From Hemerocallis citrina (Eukaryota; Streptophyta; Magnoliopsida; Asparagales; Asphodelaceae): 64,000 nucleotides of DNA. The number at the start of each line of letters is the position of its first letter. Position 1 is the stretch's first letter. The position numbers were made by a program, and so were the translations under genes. The notes under the pieces were generated by a model. The model saw nothing but the letters and a program-made list of their open reading frames with translations. It was not told the origin of the DNA and did no database searches. The stretch lies in NCBI GenBank assembly GCA_017893485.1, contig CM030360.1, positions 1,456,501-1,520,500 of the forward strand. Reading direction: 5' to 3'. Shown one piece after another: positions 22,975 to 33,399 of the stretch.

Positions 22975-24360
22975 TGTTGGATCCTGTAGGCAAGACAACA
23001 AACACTAGAGGGGGGGTGAATAGTGTTTAATAAAAACTGCGGAAATTTTTCTCGGTACAGTCGACTGAGATATGAACCAGTCGACTGATTTGTCCAAAGT
23101 AAATGAAAACAATAGCTCTGTGCAGTCGACTGCTGAATGAGACAGACGACTGAAGGCACAATGAAATTACAACTACAAACGGCACTGACCAGTCGACTGA
23201 TGGTGCAAGAAGTCGACTGTCCAGAAACTTTTTGCAGAAATAAAATAAACAGAAGTGAATGCAAACACAAGATAATCAATCACAGAGTACACAAGATATA
23301 TCCTGGTTCGGTCCTCCCGACCTACATCCAGTCCCCAAGCAACCCACTTGAGATTTCCACTATTCTTGAAAAATTACAAGAATACCCTACGGCGTTACGA
23401 CAACAACCTTGTCTAACCCGTAGTCCTTTCTCTCAACCAGAGAAAGCAACCCACTCTACTACCAAGAGTGAAAAGACACCGACTCTACAACCAAGAGTCA
23501 AAAATACTCTCCAACCGAGAGCAAGAGAACAAGAATACTTTACAGTCAACTTATAGCCTTGTTGTTGTATGTGTTGATGCACGTGGCTAAAAGAATAGGT
23601 CAACTTCTATACTCAGTCCAGAGCGAATTCAATGCTATACTGGACTGAATGTAGAGAACCAGAGTGTATGATCTTGAAAGCTTTGTTTCTCACAGAAAAT
23701 ATCACTTAGAATGTTCTTCAAGAGTGCTCGGAGTTCAAAGAAAAATTCTGTAGTTCTTTTCAGTGAGATCTGAACTCTACTTAAAGAGTTTGATCTCCTG
23801 AACGTTGGGAAACAGTTACTCAACTGTCAACCAACGGATCTGAGCTTTTGAGTTTGAAAAAATTCGATTTTGAAAAACAGAAAACGGTCAAAAAGCTCTC
23901 GAACAGTCGACTGGGTTGCCATATGAGTCGACTGATCAGAGTTTGAATGAGTTTAAACAGTTTTGTACTATCAGTCGACTGGCAGAAGCTTAAGTCGACT
24001 GGTACTCAACAGTTAAACTTCTTCAAACTGTTTTGACTCTTTTTGGGGGTTTTTAAGAGACACACATTATGAAATATTTTGAGTGTGTGTGTGTGACAAG
24101 GCTTTACATCAGACTAAGACTCAACAAACGTAAAAAAATACAATGTTTACAAGACACAACAATTTGACACATTTGAGTTTGAAGTCTTGAGTCTTGAGTC
24201 TTGTCTTGAGTCTTGTCTTGAGTGAAGTCTTCATCTGTATCCTTTTGAGCTTGTTCATTTGTTCAGCTAGAATTGTCTTTGGTATGTACACTGCAATGTT
24301 AGCTGTATAACATAGACACATGTTGCACTGTGTTGTGATCATCAAAATCAAGAATCAACA
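22975..24360 (-). repeat. 3' LTR of SIRE-like copia
   Basis: On the plus strand it starts TGTTGGATCCTGTAGGC and ends AAGAATCAACA. It contains about nine AGTCGACT-type palindromes. It also has a short array of GTCTTGAGTCTTGAGTCTTG (24180-24225) and a (GT)n run near 24083-24096. Same length as the right LTR. Confidence 0.97.
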
Positions 24361-24375
24361 TTCTCCCCCTTTTTG
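24361..24375 (-). promoter_or_regulatory. Polypurine tract of SIRE-like copia
   Basis: The minus strand reads CAAAAAGGGGGAGAA directly before the 3' LTR start TGTTGATTC. Further GGGGGAG tracts occur upstream at about 24441-24450 and 24766-24780, a repetition often seen in this lineage. Confidence 0.9.
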
Positions 24376-24898
24376 ATGATGACAACACAATAGCTGATAA
24401 CAATTTATATAGAAACATACAAGCATAAGTTTTAAAAGCTCCCCCTATTAAAAACACAATATGCATACATAAAATAGATGTATTATCATAAGGAATGGAT
24501 CAGTCGACTTAACAATAGATCAAGCGACTGAACAGAATATGAAAATATAACAAATGCAGTTAACATAAGTATCACAGATGCAGTAGTTAGAAGCAGTCGA
24601 CTGTATCCCTTGGGGAAGTCGACTAACCAGAGATATTTCAATACCTTCAATACCCTGAGCAGTGTAACAATGTTAACAAATGCAGAATATAAGCAACACA
24701 TAACATAAGCAACACATAACACAGATAGCACATAACATAGATAGATAAAATATAAGGCAGATATTTCTCTCCCCCTTTGGAATCATCAAAAAGCACAAAG
24801 TAACAAGCTTTTGCATTAAAGAGAAAATAAAGTCTAATACATAAAAGCAAATGCATGAAAAAGAAAATTACATAATAAAAAAAGAAAATAAGTAATCT

Positions 24899-25891
24899 TC
24901 AATCTTCTTCATCGGAGTCTTCATCGACATCTTGAGAAGGAGGATGAAGTTGAGAGGTGAAGAGATGAGTTAGGTTGTCTAGTTTGGAGTCGAGGGTATG
25001 GAGTTGGGTATCTACAGAGACTGAGTGCTTCATTAGGTAGGAAACACAGTCGTAGAGAGTACGTGGGTCATCAAAATTGGCTTGAAGAATAGGTGGATCA
25101 TCAGATGTAGAAGGTTGAGAGGGTCTGGGTCTAGAAGTAGAACCTAAAGGAGCTTGGGAGAGAGGAGGAGACCTAGGGGGTGATCGAGTAGGAGCATCAA
25201 GGAGTTTCATACGTGCCAAACTAGCACGATCGAAACACTCATAACGAGTAACTACATTTGTATCCGAATCTAGATCAACACCAAAAGCGATAAAGACTCT
25301 AGTGAGAAGACCTCCAAAAGGTAGAAAGTGAGTGTGGTCTTGATTAAGTTTAGAAAAGATAACTTGACCCCAATTAACAGCAATTCTACCAAAAATTGCA
25401 TATATAGCTTTTTGTAATTCAATAGAATATTGGTCATAACTACCCTTTTTAGGTAGGAAAATTCTAGATAAAACAGAAGGATTATCTAAAAGAATTTCAT
25501 CAAGAGGTAATCCCACATCATCAATACCCAAAATTTCATTCATCCTAGTCGGTGTGAGTGTCATTTTAATATTCTTCACAGACGACCGGATAAGGACATC
25601 CCCATCTGGTTTTTGGACTACTCTCATATTTGTATAAAACAAATAGATGAGTTGGGGATAGTAATTAGGTTGGTTTGACAACGATAAAAAATCATAAAGA
25701 CTGCAGTTTTGGAATAAAGGGATGAGATTGAAACGATCTACATCATTAAACTTTACAAATCTTCCAGGGAAGATTTGAATGGTACAAAAGACATACCAAT
25801 GATCAAGAAGATCGGGACTCAAGAGATATTGAGTGTATTCTTGGGAAGAAGAGCTACCCTCATGAGTTCGTTTAGATCGTTTGGGTGCCAT
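24899..25891 (-). CDS. Extra ORF of SIRE-like copia (putative plant transposon protein domain)
   Basis: An intact 330-codon frame between RNase H and the 3' LTR, the position of env in retroviruses. It begins MAPKRSKRTHEGSSSSQEY, a basic Ser-rich head. The globular region follows: FVKFNDVDRFNLIPLF, YPQLIYLFYTNMRV, VKNIKMTLTPTRMNEILGID, LQKAIYAIFGRIAVNWGQ. This matches what I know of the putative plant transposon protein domain (PF20167-type) common in plant retroelement third ORFs. It ends in a Pro/Ser-rich linker (PTRSPPRSPPLSQAPLG), a helical segment (VDTQLHTLDSKLDNLTHLF) and an acidic tail (QDVDEDSDEED). No signal peptide or transmembrane helix is visible, so it is not an envelope glycoprotein. 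Its function is unknown. It is the only sizeable frame besides gag in this element that is undamaged. Confidence 0.85.
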   Translation of the reverse strand: MAPKRSKRTHEGSSSSQEYTQYLLSPDLLDHWYVFCTIQIFPGRFVKFNDVDRFNLIPLFQNCSLYDFLSLSNQPNYYPQLIYLFYTNMRVVQKPDGDVLIRSSVKNIKMTLTPTRMNEILGIDDVGLPLDEILLDNPSVLSRIFLPKKGSYDQYSIELQKAIYAIFGRIAVNWGQVIFSKLNQDHTHFLPFGGLLTRVFIAFGVDLDSDTNVVTRYECFDRASLARMKLLDAPTRSPPRSPPLSQAPLGSTSRPRPSQPSTSDDPPILQANFDDPRTLYDCVSYLMKHSVSVDTQLHTLDSKLDNLTHLFTSQLHPPSQDVDEDSDEED

Positions 25892-26436
25892 GAAAAAAGA
25901 AAGTGGAGAGGATTTTACCTAAGAAAGAGAGAGATTCGATCTGGGGCAAGCACAAGCAGCACTGAGAGAGTAGATCACCTTCTTCTCCAAAAGCTAGGGT
26001 TTTGAAATTGGGGGTAAAAACTTGAGAACGGTAAGGAGTTAAAACGGCTGGTAAAAGGGGTTTTAGCTGCGAGGGAACGGCTGAGATCAAGGAGAGGTAA
26101 AATCGACGGTGAAGATTAAAGATCACGGGTGAAAAGATATATGAATTCCATCTCAAAAGACGCGATGAATAGTCGCTGAAGACGATTTAGCTCGTGACAG
26201 TCGACTGGTAGGAAGATCAGTCGACTGAGTCGAGAAGAAAATAAAAGTTTTATGTCTACTAATCAGTCGACTGGTAGAGGAACCAGGCGACTGGTCAGAT
26301 AAAAAAATTGGTATGTTGTAAAAAACCAGTACAGTCGACTTACTCAAAAGTATGGTCGACTTAACAGTAACAATTTTCAGCAAATATCAATAAAATCACA
26401 AATTCCAAGTTCTCTTCTTAAATTAATGAAAGTATC
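25892..26436 (-). other. Spacer between RNase H and the extra ORF
   Basis: Untranslated spacer. 26195-26350 carries six copies of the AGTCGACT-type palindrome spaced about 20-30 bases apart. It probably holds the leader of the downstream ORF, since no overlap or readthrough frame joins it to pol. Confidence 0.6.
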
Positions 26437-27318
26437 TTATTTAAGGGGCTTAGTAAATATATCTGCTACTTGTTTATCAGTAGAGATAAAGTCTAAAGAT
26501 ATATCTCCTTTTAAAACATGATCACGTAGAAAATGATGTCGAATATCAATATGTTTCGTACGTGAATGTTGAATCGGATTTTTAGATAAATTAATTGCAC
26601 TGGTATTATCACAGATAATTGAGGGTTTCTCAAATGAAATACCATAATCTAATAAGGTTTGTTTCATCCATAAAATTTGTGCACATGCCAAACTTGCAGC
26701 GATATACTCAGCTTCTGTAGTTGATAGGGATACAGAGTTTTGCTTTTTACTGCACCAAGATACTAGGGAATGTCCCAAAAAGTGACATGTACCACTAGTA
26801 CTCTTGCGATCAGTTTTGCTTCCAGCAAAATTGGCATCGCTATAAGACAAAAGTTGAAAATTATCGGTGCGTGGATAAAATAAACCATATTCAGATGTAC
26901 CTTTAATATATCTTAAAATTCGTTTCACTGCTTTAAAATGAGACTCTTTAGGACTAGATTGATATCTAGCACATAAACATACACTGAACATAATATCTGG
27001 TCTACTTGCGGTAATATATAAGAGTGAACCAATCATACCTCGATAGAGTTTTTGATCAACACTCTTACCTAATAAATCTTTGTCAAGAGTAGTAGTAGTA
27101 GCCATAGGTGTGGATTTACTACTAGTACTATCCATGTTAAAACGTTTGAGTAATTCCTTTGCATATTTGCCTTGATTGATAAATATGCCATTTGAGGACT
27201 GTTTAATTTGAAGTCCAAGGAAATAATTGAGTTCACCCATGTGACTCATCTCAAATTCATTTTTCATGGTATTAGCAAATTCTTGACATAGATTATTATT
27301 CGTAGAACCAAAAATTAT
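26437..27318 (-). pseudogene. Copia RT C-terminus and RNase H, out of frame with the rest of pol
   Basis: Continues the polymerase after the break at 27323: YVDD codons at 27330-27319, then MGELNYFLGLQIKQSSNGIF, MIGSLLYITASRPDI, RILRYIKGTSEYGLFY. RNase H blocks follow: YSDANFAGSKTDRKSTSG, SLSTTEAEYIAASLACAQIL, DNTSAINLSKNPIQHSRTKH and DIRHHFLRDHV, ending FTKPLK with a stop at 26437. All typical residues of copia RNase H are present. It is classed as a pseudogene only because a small deletion puts it out of frame with the upstream RT. Confidence 0.93.
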
Positions 27319-27322
27319 ATCA

Positions 27323-29494
27323 TCAACATATTTGTATGATTAAGATATCATTCTGAACTCTTTTGATAAACAAAGTAGTGTCTACTTTACCTATTTCAAA
27401 TTCTGTTTCTAAAAGAAAAGTTTTTAAACGATCATACCAAGCACGAGGTGCTTGTTTAAGACCGTATAAAGCCTTTTTCAATTTATAAACATGATCTGGA
27501 ATTTGTTCATGTTCAAAACCTGGTGGTTGTTTAACATAAACATTTTCCTTAATAAACCCATTAAGAAAGGCACTTTTCACATCCATTTGATAAAGTATAA
27601 AATTCATAAAACAAGCAAAAGATAATAAAATACGAATAGATTCTAGTCTAGCAACAGGAGCATATGTTTCATCAAAATCTATACCTTCTTCTTGATTATA
27701 TCCTTGAGCAACTAATCTAGCCTTGTTCCTTACAACTTGTCCTGATTTATCTAACTTATTCTTGAATACCCATTTGGTACCAATGATAGTCTGATCAGGA
27801 GGTCTAGGAACTAAATCCCATACATCATTCCTTATAAATTGGTTTAGTTCATCTTGCATGGCATTCATCCAATATTCATTCTCACAAGCTTCTTGTATAT
27901 TTTTCGGTTCAAAATCCGACAAGAATGCTGTATGAGAGATCATATTAATATGTGAACGTGTCTGAATACCATGGGAGATGTCACCAATTATTAAGTCATG
28001 AGGATGATCTTTAACTTCAACAAATGACTTTGGTAAAGTTGAAGATATCACAATCGGATCAGTCGACTTGACTTGTTCTTCAGTCGACTGCTTTACATCA
28101 GTCGACTGGGAGACCTTATCAGTCGACTTATCAGACATATTAGTTTGCTCTAAGGATTTAATCACATTATCTAAAGGTGATAAATCAGTTTCATCATCTT
28201 TATTTAAAGTTGATGAAGGTAAAGATTCATCGAATGTAACATGCATTGATTCTTCAATAGTCATTGTAGACTTATTGAAAATTCTATATGCTTTACTCCT
28301 ATTTGAGTACCCTAAAAAGATACCCTCATTAGATCTAGGATCAAATTTGTCTAAATTATCTTTTGTGTTTAGAATAAAACACTTGCAACCAAATGTCTTT
28401 AAGTAAGAGACTTTAGGAATTTTATTAAAAAATAACTCGTAACAAGTCTTCTTTAGTTTAGGTCTTAGAAGAATTCTATTTAAAACATAACAAGCTGTAG
28501 CAACAGCTTCAGCCCAAAAATGCTTTGGTAGATTGCTTTCAACAAGCATAGTACGTGCGCATTCTTGCAAAGTCCTATTTTTCCTTTCAACCACTCCATT
28601 TTGTGGTGAAGCTCTAGGAAATGCAAATGAATGTGTTATACCATTCTTGTTGCAATATTCTGTAAATGTTTCATTTTCAAATTCTCCACCATGATCACTT
28701 CTAATAGTGACTATGGTTAGAGATCTTTGATTTTGAACACGTTTACAAAAATGTGCAAATTCTTCAAAAGCATCATTTTTATGTTTTAAAAAGAATGTCC
28801 AAGTGAATCTTGAAAAATCATCTACTAAAACAAACACATATCTACTTTTATTTAAAGAAGCAACTCTAGTAGGGCCAAATAAATCCATATGAATTAATTC
28901 AAGTGGCCTACTAGTAGAGATTACTTCTTTTGTTTTAAAAGTGGATTTGATTTGTTTTCCTAGTTGACATGCATCACATAACTTATCCTTTTTAAAGGAT
29001 AGTTTTGGCAGTCCTTTAACTAGGTTATATTTAGATAATTTTGAGAGATTTTTCATGTTCACATGTCCAAATCTTCTATGCCATAACCAAGATTCATTGT
29101 TAGAGGCTATTAAACAAAAATCATTTGAAAAATCAATTGCATTCAAACACAATTCATAAATATTATTTTTACGAAAACCTTGAAAAATAAAATTTTGCAT
29201 AGTAGAATCATAAATCAAGCATGCATCTTTTTCAAAAACTATTTTATATCCTTTATCACACAATTGACTAATGCTTAAAAGATTATGCTTTAAATCATTA
29301 ACCAAAAGCACATTTTCTATAATTGGGTTAGATATTTTACCGACCATGCCAATACCGATGACTTTGCCTTTGTTGTTATCTCCAAAGGTGACGGTTCCTC
29401 CATCTATACTTTGAATGGTGGATAGTAGGTTGGCATGCCCTGTCATGTGTTTTGAACATCCGCTGTCTAATATCCAGCGTTCTTTCTTGGGTAC
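27323..29494 (-). pseudogene. Copia protease-integrase-RT polyprotein (SIRE-like), truncated by frameshift
   Basis: Open from the codon after a TAG at 29497-29495. Protease has [13 protein letters not shown] (about 29478-29440). GAG-pre-integrase has [15 protein letters not shown] and CDACQLGKQ. The integrase core has [32 protein letters not shown] and [19 protein letters not shown], giving the D,D,E triad. After a variable Ser/Thr/Asp-rich linker (about 28140-28020) the RT begins: [68 protein letters not shown]. The frame stops at 27325-27323 exactly where YVDD should follow; the YVDD codons sit one frame over. That is consistent with a 2-base loss in an ATAT run. The product would lack the catalytic motif and RNase H. 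Confidence 0.95.
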
Positions 29495-29790
29495 CTATAA
29501 AAAGTTTAAGGTAAATATGGTACCCTTTTTATTGGGTCCAAAACACATTAGTTTGGGGGAAACCAAACCCATGAAGAGTTTGACCTTCCTCCATAAGCAG
29601 GAATATAATAAGCAGAATTACACACATTTAACATATATGAGTTAATATAAGCAATTCTATCATTCTGATTTAGACTGACTGGAACCCATACTAATTTGTT
29701 CTGTCCAGTCGACTTACCAGTGTTGTTCAGTCGACTGTTGGTGTACATCAGTCGACTGGTTGATACACTAGGTCGACTTATAAGAGGTTT
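29495..29790 (-). other. Gag-protease junction with stops and palindrome cluster
   Basis: The minus-strand frames here give recognisable linker sequence (CNSAYYIPAYGG, SSWVWFPPN) but with several stops in both the gag and the pol frame. AGTCGACT-type palindromes crowd 29700-29850. Gag and pol are therefore separate frames in this copy. Confidence 0.7.
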
Positions 29791-31365
29791 TCATCTTGTT
29801 GAATAAGATCTAATTTCTCTGGACAGACGACTGGTTGTATGGTTCAGTCGACTTAACCGAACGTTAGTTTTGCTTTTATCACTAAAATTAACAACCTTAG
29901 GCTTTGCAAAGAAATCATACAACTTGTGTGTAACACTAGAAATAGATGCTGATTTATTCTTACTAGTGTTTAAAACAGGAGATTCTTTTACAGAGGATTT
30001 TTTAAAACCAAGTCCAAATTTTTGACTAGATGTAACTTGATGATGAAGCATATCATTTAAATTCTCTTTGCCTTTGTTAAACTTAGATACATTCTTTGAA
30101 ATCTCTTCATAATTCTTTTTGAGAGTTTCAAGATCAGTATTTAAACTTGCAATGCGAGAATTTAGGGATTTTACTTCCTTATCAAGGTTAAGATTTTCTT
30201 GATTAAGTGTTTGATTCACTTTCTCAAGATTCTTAACTCTAATCTTTTCTTTCTTTAACTCTTGGAATATTTCATTAAAAGCATCAAGAAGATCTTCGGA
30301 ATCATAATCATTACTTACATGTTCTTGTGCAGCCATGAAACATACATTTGCCACTTCGTTATTTTCATCTGTTTCTTCTTCGAAAGATGAATCACTATCA
30401 TCCCATGTAGCTTGATAAGCCTTCTTATTCTTGGCAAACTTGTTCTTTGGATATTTGTCCTTCTTGAAGTTGGATGATTTTCCCTTGTTCTTTGCATTTT
30501 CTAAGGGACAATCCTTCTTCATGTGACCTATTTTATTGCACCTGAAACATGTAGGAGGGTCATTAGAATCTCTAACTTTAGAATGAAACTTACCCTTCTT
30601 TAAGAACTTCTTGAATCTCCGAGTGAACATTGCTATTTCTTCTTCATCTTCTTCCTCATCTTCTGAGTCTGTCATGGCTTTAAAAGCCAATGATTTCTTC
30701 TTTGCTTGGTGTGATTCTGTATCTTTCTTTCGATCTTCAAGTTGGACCTCATATGCCATGAGATTGCCAACAAGATTCTCGAGAGTAAGTGTTGACAAGT
30801 CATTCGCTTCCTCTATTGCTGTGGTTTTCTTCTCCCATTCTGGAGTGAGTGCACGTAGGACTTTTCTGACCATCTCTGCTTGAGTATAAGTCTTTTCAAG
30901 CGCCACAAGAGAGTTTGTGATGTCTGTGAATCTGGTAATCATCTCGGACACAGTCTCATTGTCCTTCATTCTGAACATCTCAAACCTGTGGACAAGAACA
31001 GAAATTTTAGACTCTTTTACTTTATTCGTTCCTTCATGTGTTACCTCGAGTGTATGCCAAATTTGATGTGCGGTTGTAGCATTGGATACACGGTTGAATT
31101 CTTCCTTTGTGAGTGCACAAAATAAGGCATTCATTGCTTTGGCATTGTTCATAGTCTGATTCTTTTGATCATCATTCCATTGTGCATATGGAATGGTAGG
31201 AGCAATGTATTCCGTTTCTGTCATTTGCCATATCTCATAGTTGATTGATTGAAGATAGATTCTCATTCGGCACTTCCAATAGTTGTAGTTCGTTCCATCA
31301 AATAGTGGTGGCCGTTGTGTAGATTGGCCTTCATGGTACTGATTTGTATTTGACGTAGTTGCCAT
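29791..31365 (-). CDS. Gag of SIRE-like copia
   Basis: Start taken at ATG 31365 (MATTSNTNQYHEGQ), 13 bases after the primer site; 524 codons. The UBN2-type gag core comes first: PPLFDGTNYNYWKCRMRIYL, IWHTLEVTHEGT, RFTDITNSLVALEKTYTQAE. An acidic/basic linker follows, then a single CCHC zinc knuckle CFRCNKIGHMKKDCP. A Lys-rich stretch, an acidic segment, and a long coiled coil (ELKKEKIRVKNLEKVNQTLN, LNSRIASLNTDLETLKKNYE) come next. The last about 20 residues (SRLNHTTSRLSREIRSYSTR) are the translation of the dispersed GTCGACT palindrome, not conserved gag. The frame is undamaged. Gag forms the virus-like particle and binds RNA. Confidence 0.95.
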   Translation of the reverse strand: MATTSNTNQYHEGQSTQRPPLFDGTNYNYWKCRMRIYLQSINYEIWQMTETEYIAPTIPYAQWNDDQKNQTMNNAKAMNALFCALTKEEFNRVSNATTAHQIWHTLEVTHEGTNKVKESKISVLVHRFEMFRMKDNETVSEMITRFTDITNSLVALEKTYTQAEMVRKVLRALTPEWEKKTTAIEEANDLSTLTLENLVGNLMAYEVQLEDRKKDTESHQAKKKSLAFKAMTDSEDEEEDEEEIAMFTRRFKKFLKKGKFHSKVRDSNDPPTCFRCNKIGHMKKDCPLENAKNKGKSSNFKKDKYPKNKFAKNKKAYQATWDDSDSSFEEETDENNEVANVCFMAAQEHVSNDYDSEDLLDAFNEIFQELKKEKIRVKNLEKVNQTLNQENLNLDKEVKSLNSRIASLNTDLETLKKNYEEISKNVSKFNKGKENLNDMLHHQVTSSQKFGLGFKKSSVKESPVLNTSKNKSASISSVTHKLYDFFAKPKVVNFSDKSKTNVRLSRLNHTTSRLSREIRSYSTR

Positions 31366-31373
31366 AGCCTGTA

Positions 31374-31392
31374 ACCTTGCTCTGATACCAAG
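31374..31392 (-). promoter_or_regulatory. Primer-binding site of SIRE-like copia
   Basis: The minus strand reads CTTGGTATCAGAGCAAGG directly after the LTR end GGATCCAACA; it is complementary to initiator tRNA-Met. Confidence 0.92.
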
Positions 31393-32778
31393 TGTTGGAT
31401 CCTGTAGGCAAGACAACAAACACTAGAGGGGGGGTGAATAGTGTTTAATAAAAACTGCGGAAATTTTTCTCGGTACAGTCGACTGAGATATGAACCAGTC
31501 GACTGATTTGTCCAAAGTAAATGAAAACAATAGCTCTGTGTAGTCGACTGCTGAATGAGACAGACGGCTGAAGGCACAATGAAATTACAACTACAAACGG
31601 CACTGACCAGTCGACTGATGGTGCAAGAAGTCGACTGTCCAGAAACTTTTTGCAGAAATAAAATAAACAGAAGTGAATGCAAACACAAGATAATCAATCA
31701 CAGAGTACACAAGATATATTCTGGTTCGGTCCTCCCGACCAACATCCAGTCCCCAAGCAACCCACTTGAGATTTTCACTATTCTTGAAAAATTACAAGAA
31801 TACCCTACGGCGTTACGACAACAACCTTGTCTAACCCGTAGTCCTTTCTCTCAACCAGAGAAAGCAACCCACTCTACTACCAAGAGTGAAAAGACACCGA
31901 CTCTACAACCAAGAGTCAAAAACACTCTCCAACCGAGAGCAAGAGAACAAGAATACTTTACAGTCAACTTATAGCCTTGTTGTTGTATGTGTTTATGCAC
32001 GTGGCTAAAAGAATAGGTCGACTTCTATACTCAGTCCAGAGCGAATTCAATGCTATACTGGACTGAATGTAGAGAACCAGAGTGTATGATCTTGAAAGCT
32101 TTGTTTCTCACAGAAAATATCACTTAGAATGTTCTTCAAGAGTGCTCGGAGTTCAAAGAAAAATTCTGTAGTTCTTTTCAGTGAGATCTGAACTCTACTT
32201 AAAGAGTTTGATCTCCTGAACATTGGGAGACAGTTACTCAACTGTCAACCAACGGATCTGAGCTTTTGAGTTTGAAAAAATTCGATTTTGAAAAACAGAA
32301 AACGGTCAAAAAGCTCTCGAACAGTCGACTGGGTTGCCATATGAGTCGACTGATCAGAGTTTGAATGAGTTTAAACAGTTTTGTACTATCAGTCGACTGG
32401 TAGAAGCTTAAGTCGACTGGTACTCAACAGTTAAACTTCTTCAAACTGTTTTGACTCTTTTTGGGGGTTTTTAAGAGACACACATTATGAAATATTTTGA
32501 GTGTGTGTGTGTGACAAGGCTTTACATTAGACTAAGACTCAACAAACGTAAAAAAATATAATGTTTACAAGACACAACAATTTGACACATTTGAGCTTGA
32601 AGTCTTGAGTCTTGAGTCTTGTCTTGAGTCTTGTCTTGAGTGAAGTCTTCATCTGTATCCTTTTGAGCTTGTTCATTTGTTCAGCTAGAATTGTCTTTGG
32701 TATGTACACTGCAATGTTAGCTGTATAACATAGACACATGTTGCATTGTGTTGTGATCATCAAAATCAAGAATCAACA
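31393..32778 (-). repeat. 5' LTR of SIRE-like copia
   Basis: Near-identical to 22975-24360. Differences seen by eye include G/A at the CAGACGACTG copy, C/T before CTGGTTCGG, T/A in CCWACATCC and C/T in TTGCAYTGTG. This copy drives transcription of the element. Confidence 0.97.
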
Positions 32779-32783
32779 TTATT
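32779..32783. repeat. Target-site duplication of SIRE-like copia, right
   Basis: TTATT, matching 22970-22974. Confidence 0.9.
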
Positions 32784-32790
32784 CACTTAC

Positions 32791-32925
32791 ATTAGTACGC
32801 TCAGTTCTACGACGACCACATCCACCACGAGGAGGTGGGCCAAAAGAAGTACGTGGTCTGTCGCCTCGAGTATTTGGAGGTCTACTACTCATTCCTTCCT
32901 CCACATTACCCCGCGTGCGTGCCAT
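32791..32925 (-). pseudogene. PMD gene exon 1, separated by copia insertion
   Basis: ATG at 32925 gives 45 codons: MARTRGNVEEGMSS, then an Arg/Gly/Pro-rich stretch (RPRTSFGPPPRGGCGRRR), ending at a GTAAGT donor (32790-32785). The matching acceptor is at 22893, in the same phase, on the other side of the copia element. So the retroelement sits in the intron only 7 bases beyond the donor GT. This intron would now be about 9.9 kb. Confidence 0.82.
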
Positions 32926-33179
32926 TTATAATAAACGAGAGTTCACTACAACTTAAACAACTTGTTATTAACTATACAAAAATATATAACTACATACAAA
33001 CTATATAGCAAAATTTCTCAACATTTCTCATAAATTTGTACACTATATACCTACATATATTATCAAAATTCCTATTCAACATTTCTCAAAAAAATTTACA
33101 CTATATACCTACATATATTATCAAATTTCCTATTCAACATTTTTCAAAATTTAATATTCAAAATTGCTAATAATTCCTT

Positions 33180-33252
33180 TAAATATTCCAAATTTCTATT
33201 CCAAATTTCTATTCCAAATTTCTATTCCAAATTTCTATTCCAAATTTCTGTT
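33180..33252. repeat. 14-bp tandem repeat
   Basis: Four to five copies of CTATTCCAAATTT-type units upstream of the PMD exon 1. The surrounding 32980-33330 is AT-rich with longer diverged duplications (CACTATATACCTACATATAT twice). Confidence 0.85.
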
Positions 33253-33399
33253 CCTACATAGATTATCAAAATTCATATTCCAAATTTCTCAACATTTCTA
33301 TTCAAAATCGCTAACAATTTCTAAATATACTGTTAACAATTTCTCAACATATCTCAAAATTAACCCGTAATTAAAAATGCAAATGTATGGGAAATATAT

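Larger units (their letters stand above)
22975..32778 (-). mobile_element. Complete SIRE/Maximus-like Ty1/copia element
   Basis: 9804 bp with two 1386-bp LTRs and 5-bp duplications (TTATT). Minus-sense order: 5' LTR 32778-31393, primer site, gag, protease-integrase-RT-RNase H, an extra ORF (25891-24899), polypurine tract, 3' LTR 24360-22975. The large gag with a long coiled coil, the tRNA-Met primer, long LTRs and a third ORF after pol fit the SIRE/Maximus lineage. By eye the LTRs differ at about 15 positions with no net indel, roughly 1 percent, so the insertion is young. It landed in the intron between PMD exons 1 and 2. The pol frame is broken at the YVDD motif. Confidence 0.96.

Noticed and set aside
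23137..23556. 139-codon frame in the copia LTR (and its twin at 31555-31974)
   Set aside because: Both lie in the LTR, antisense to the element, with no conserved motif; repeated only because the LTR is repeated.
24899..25891. Extra ORF as a retroviral-type envelope gene
   Set aside because: No signal peptide, transmembrane helix or glycosylated ectodomain pattern; sequence fits a plant transposon protein domain.
28068..28406. 112-codon plus-strand frame
   Set aside because: Antisense shadow of the copia integrase-RT linker.
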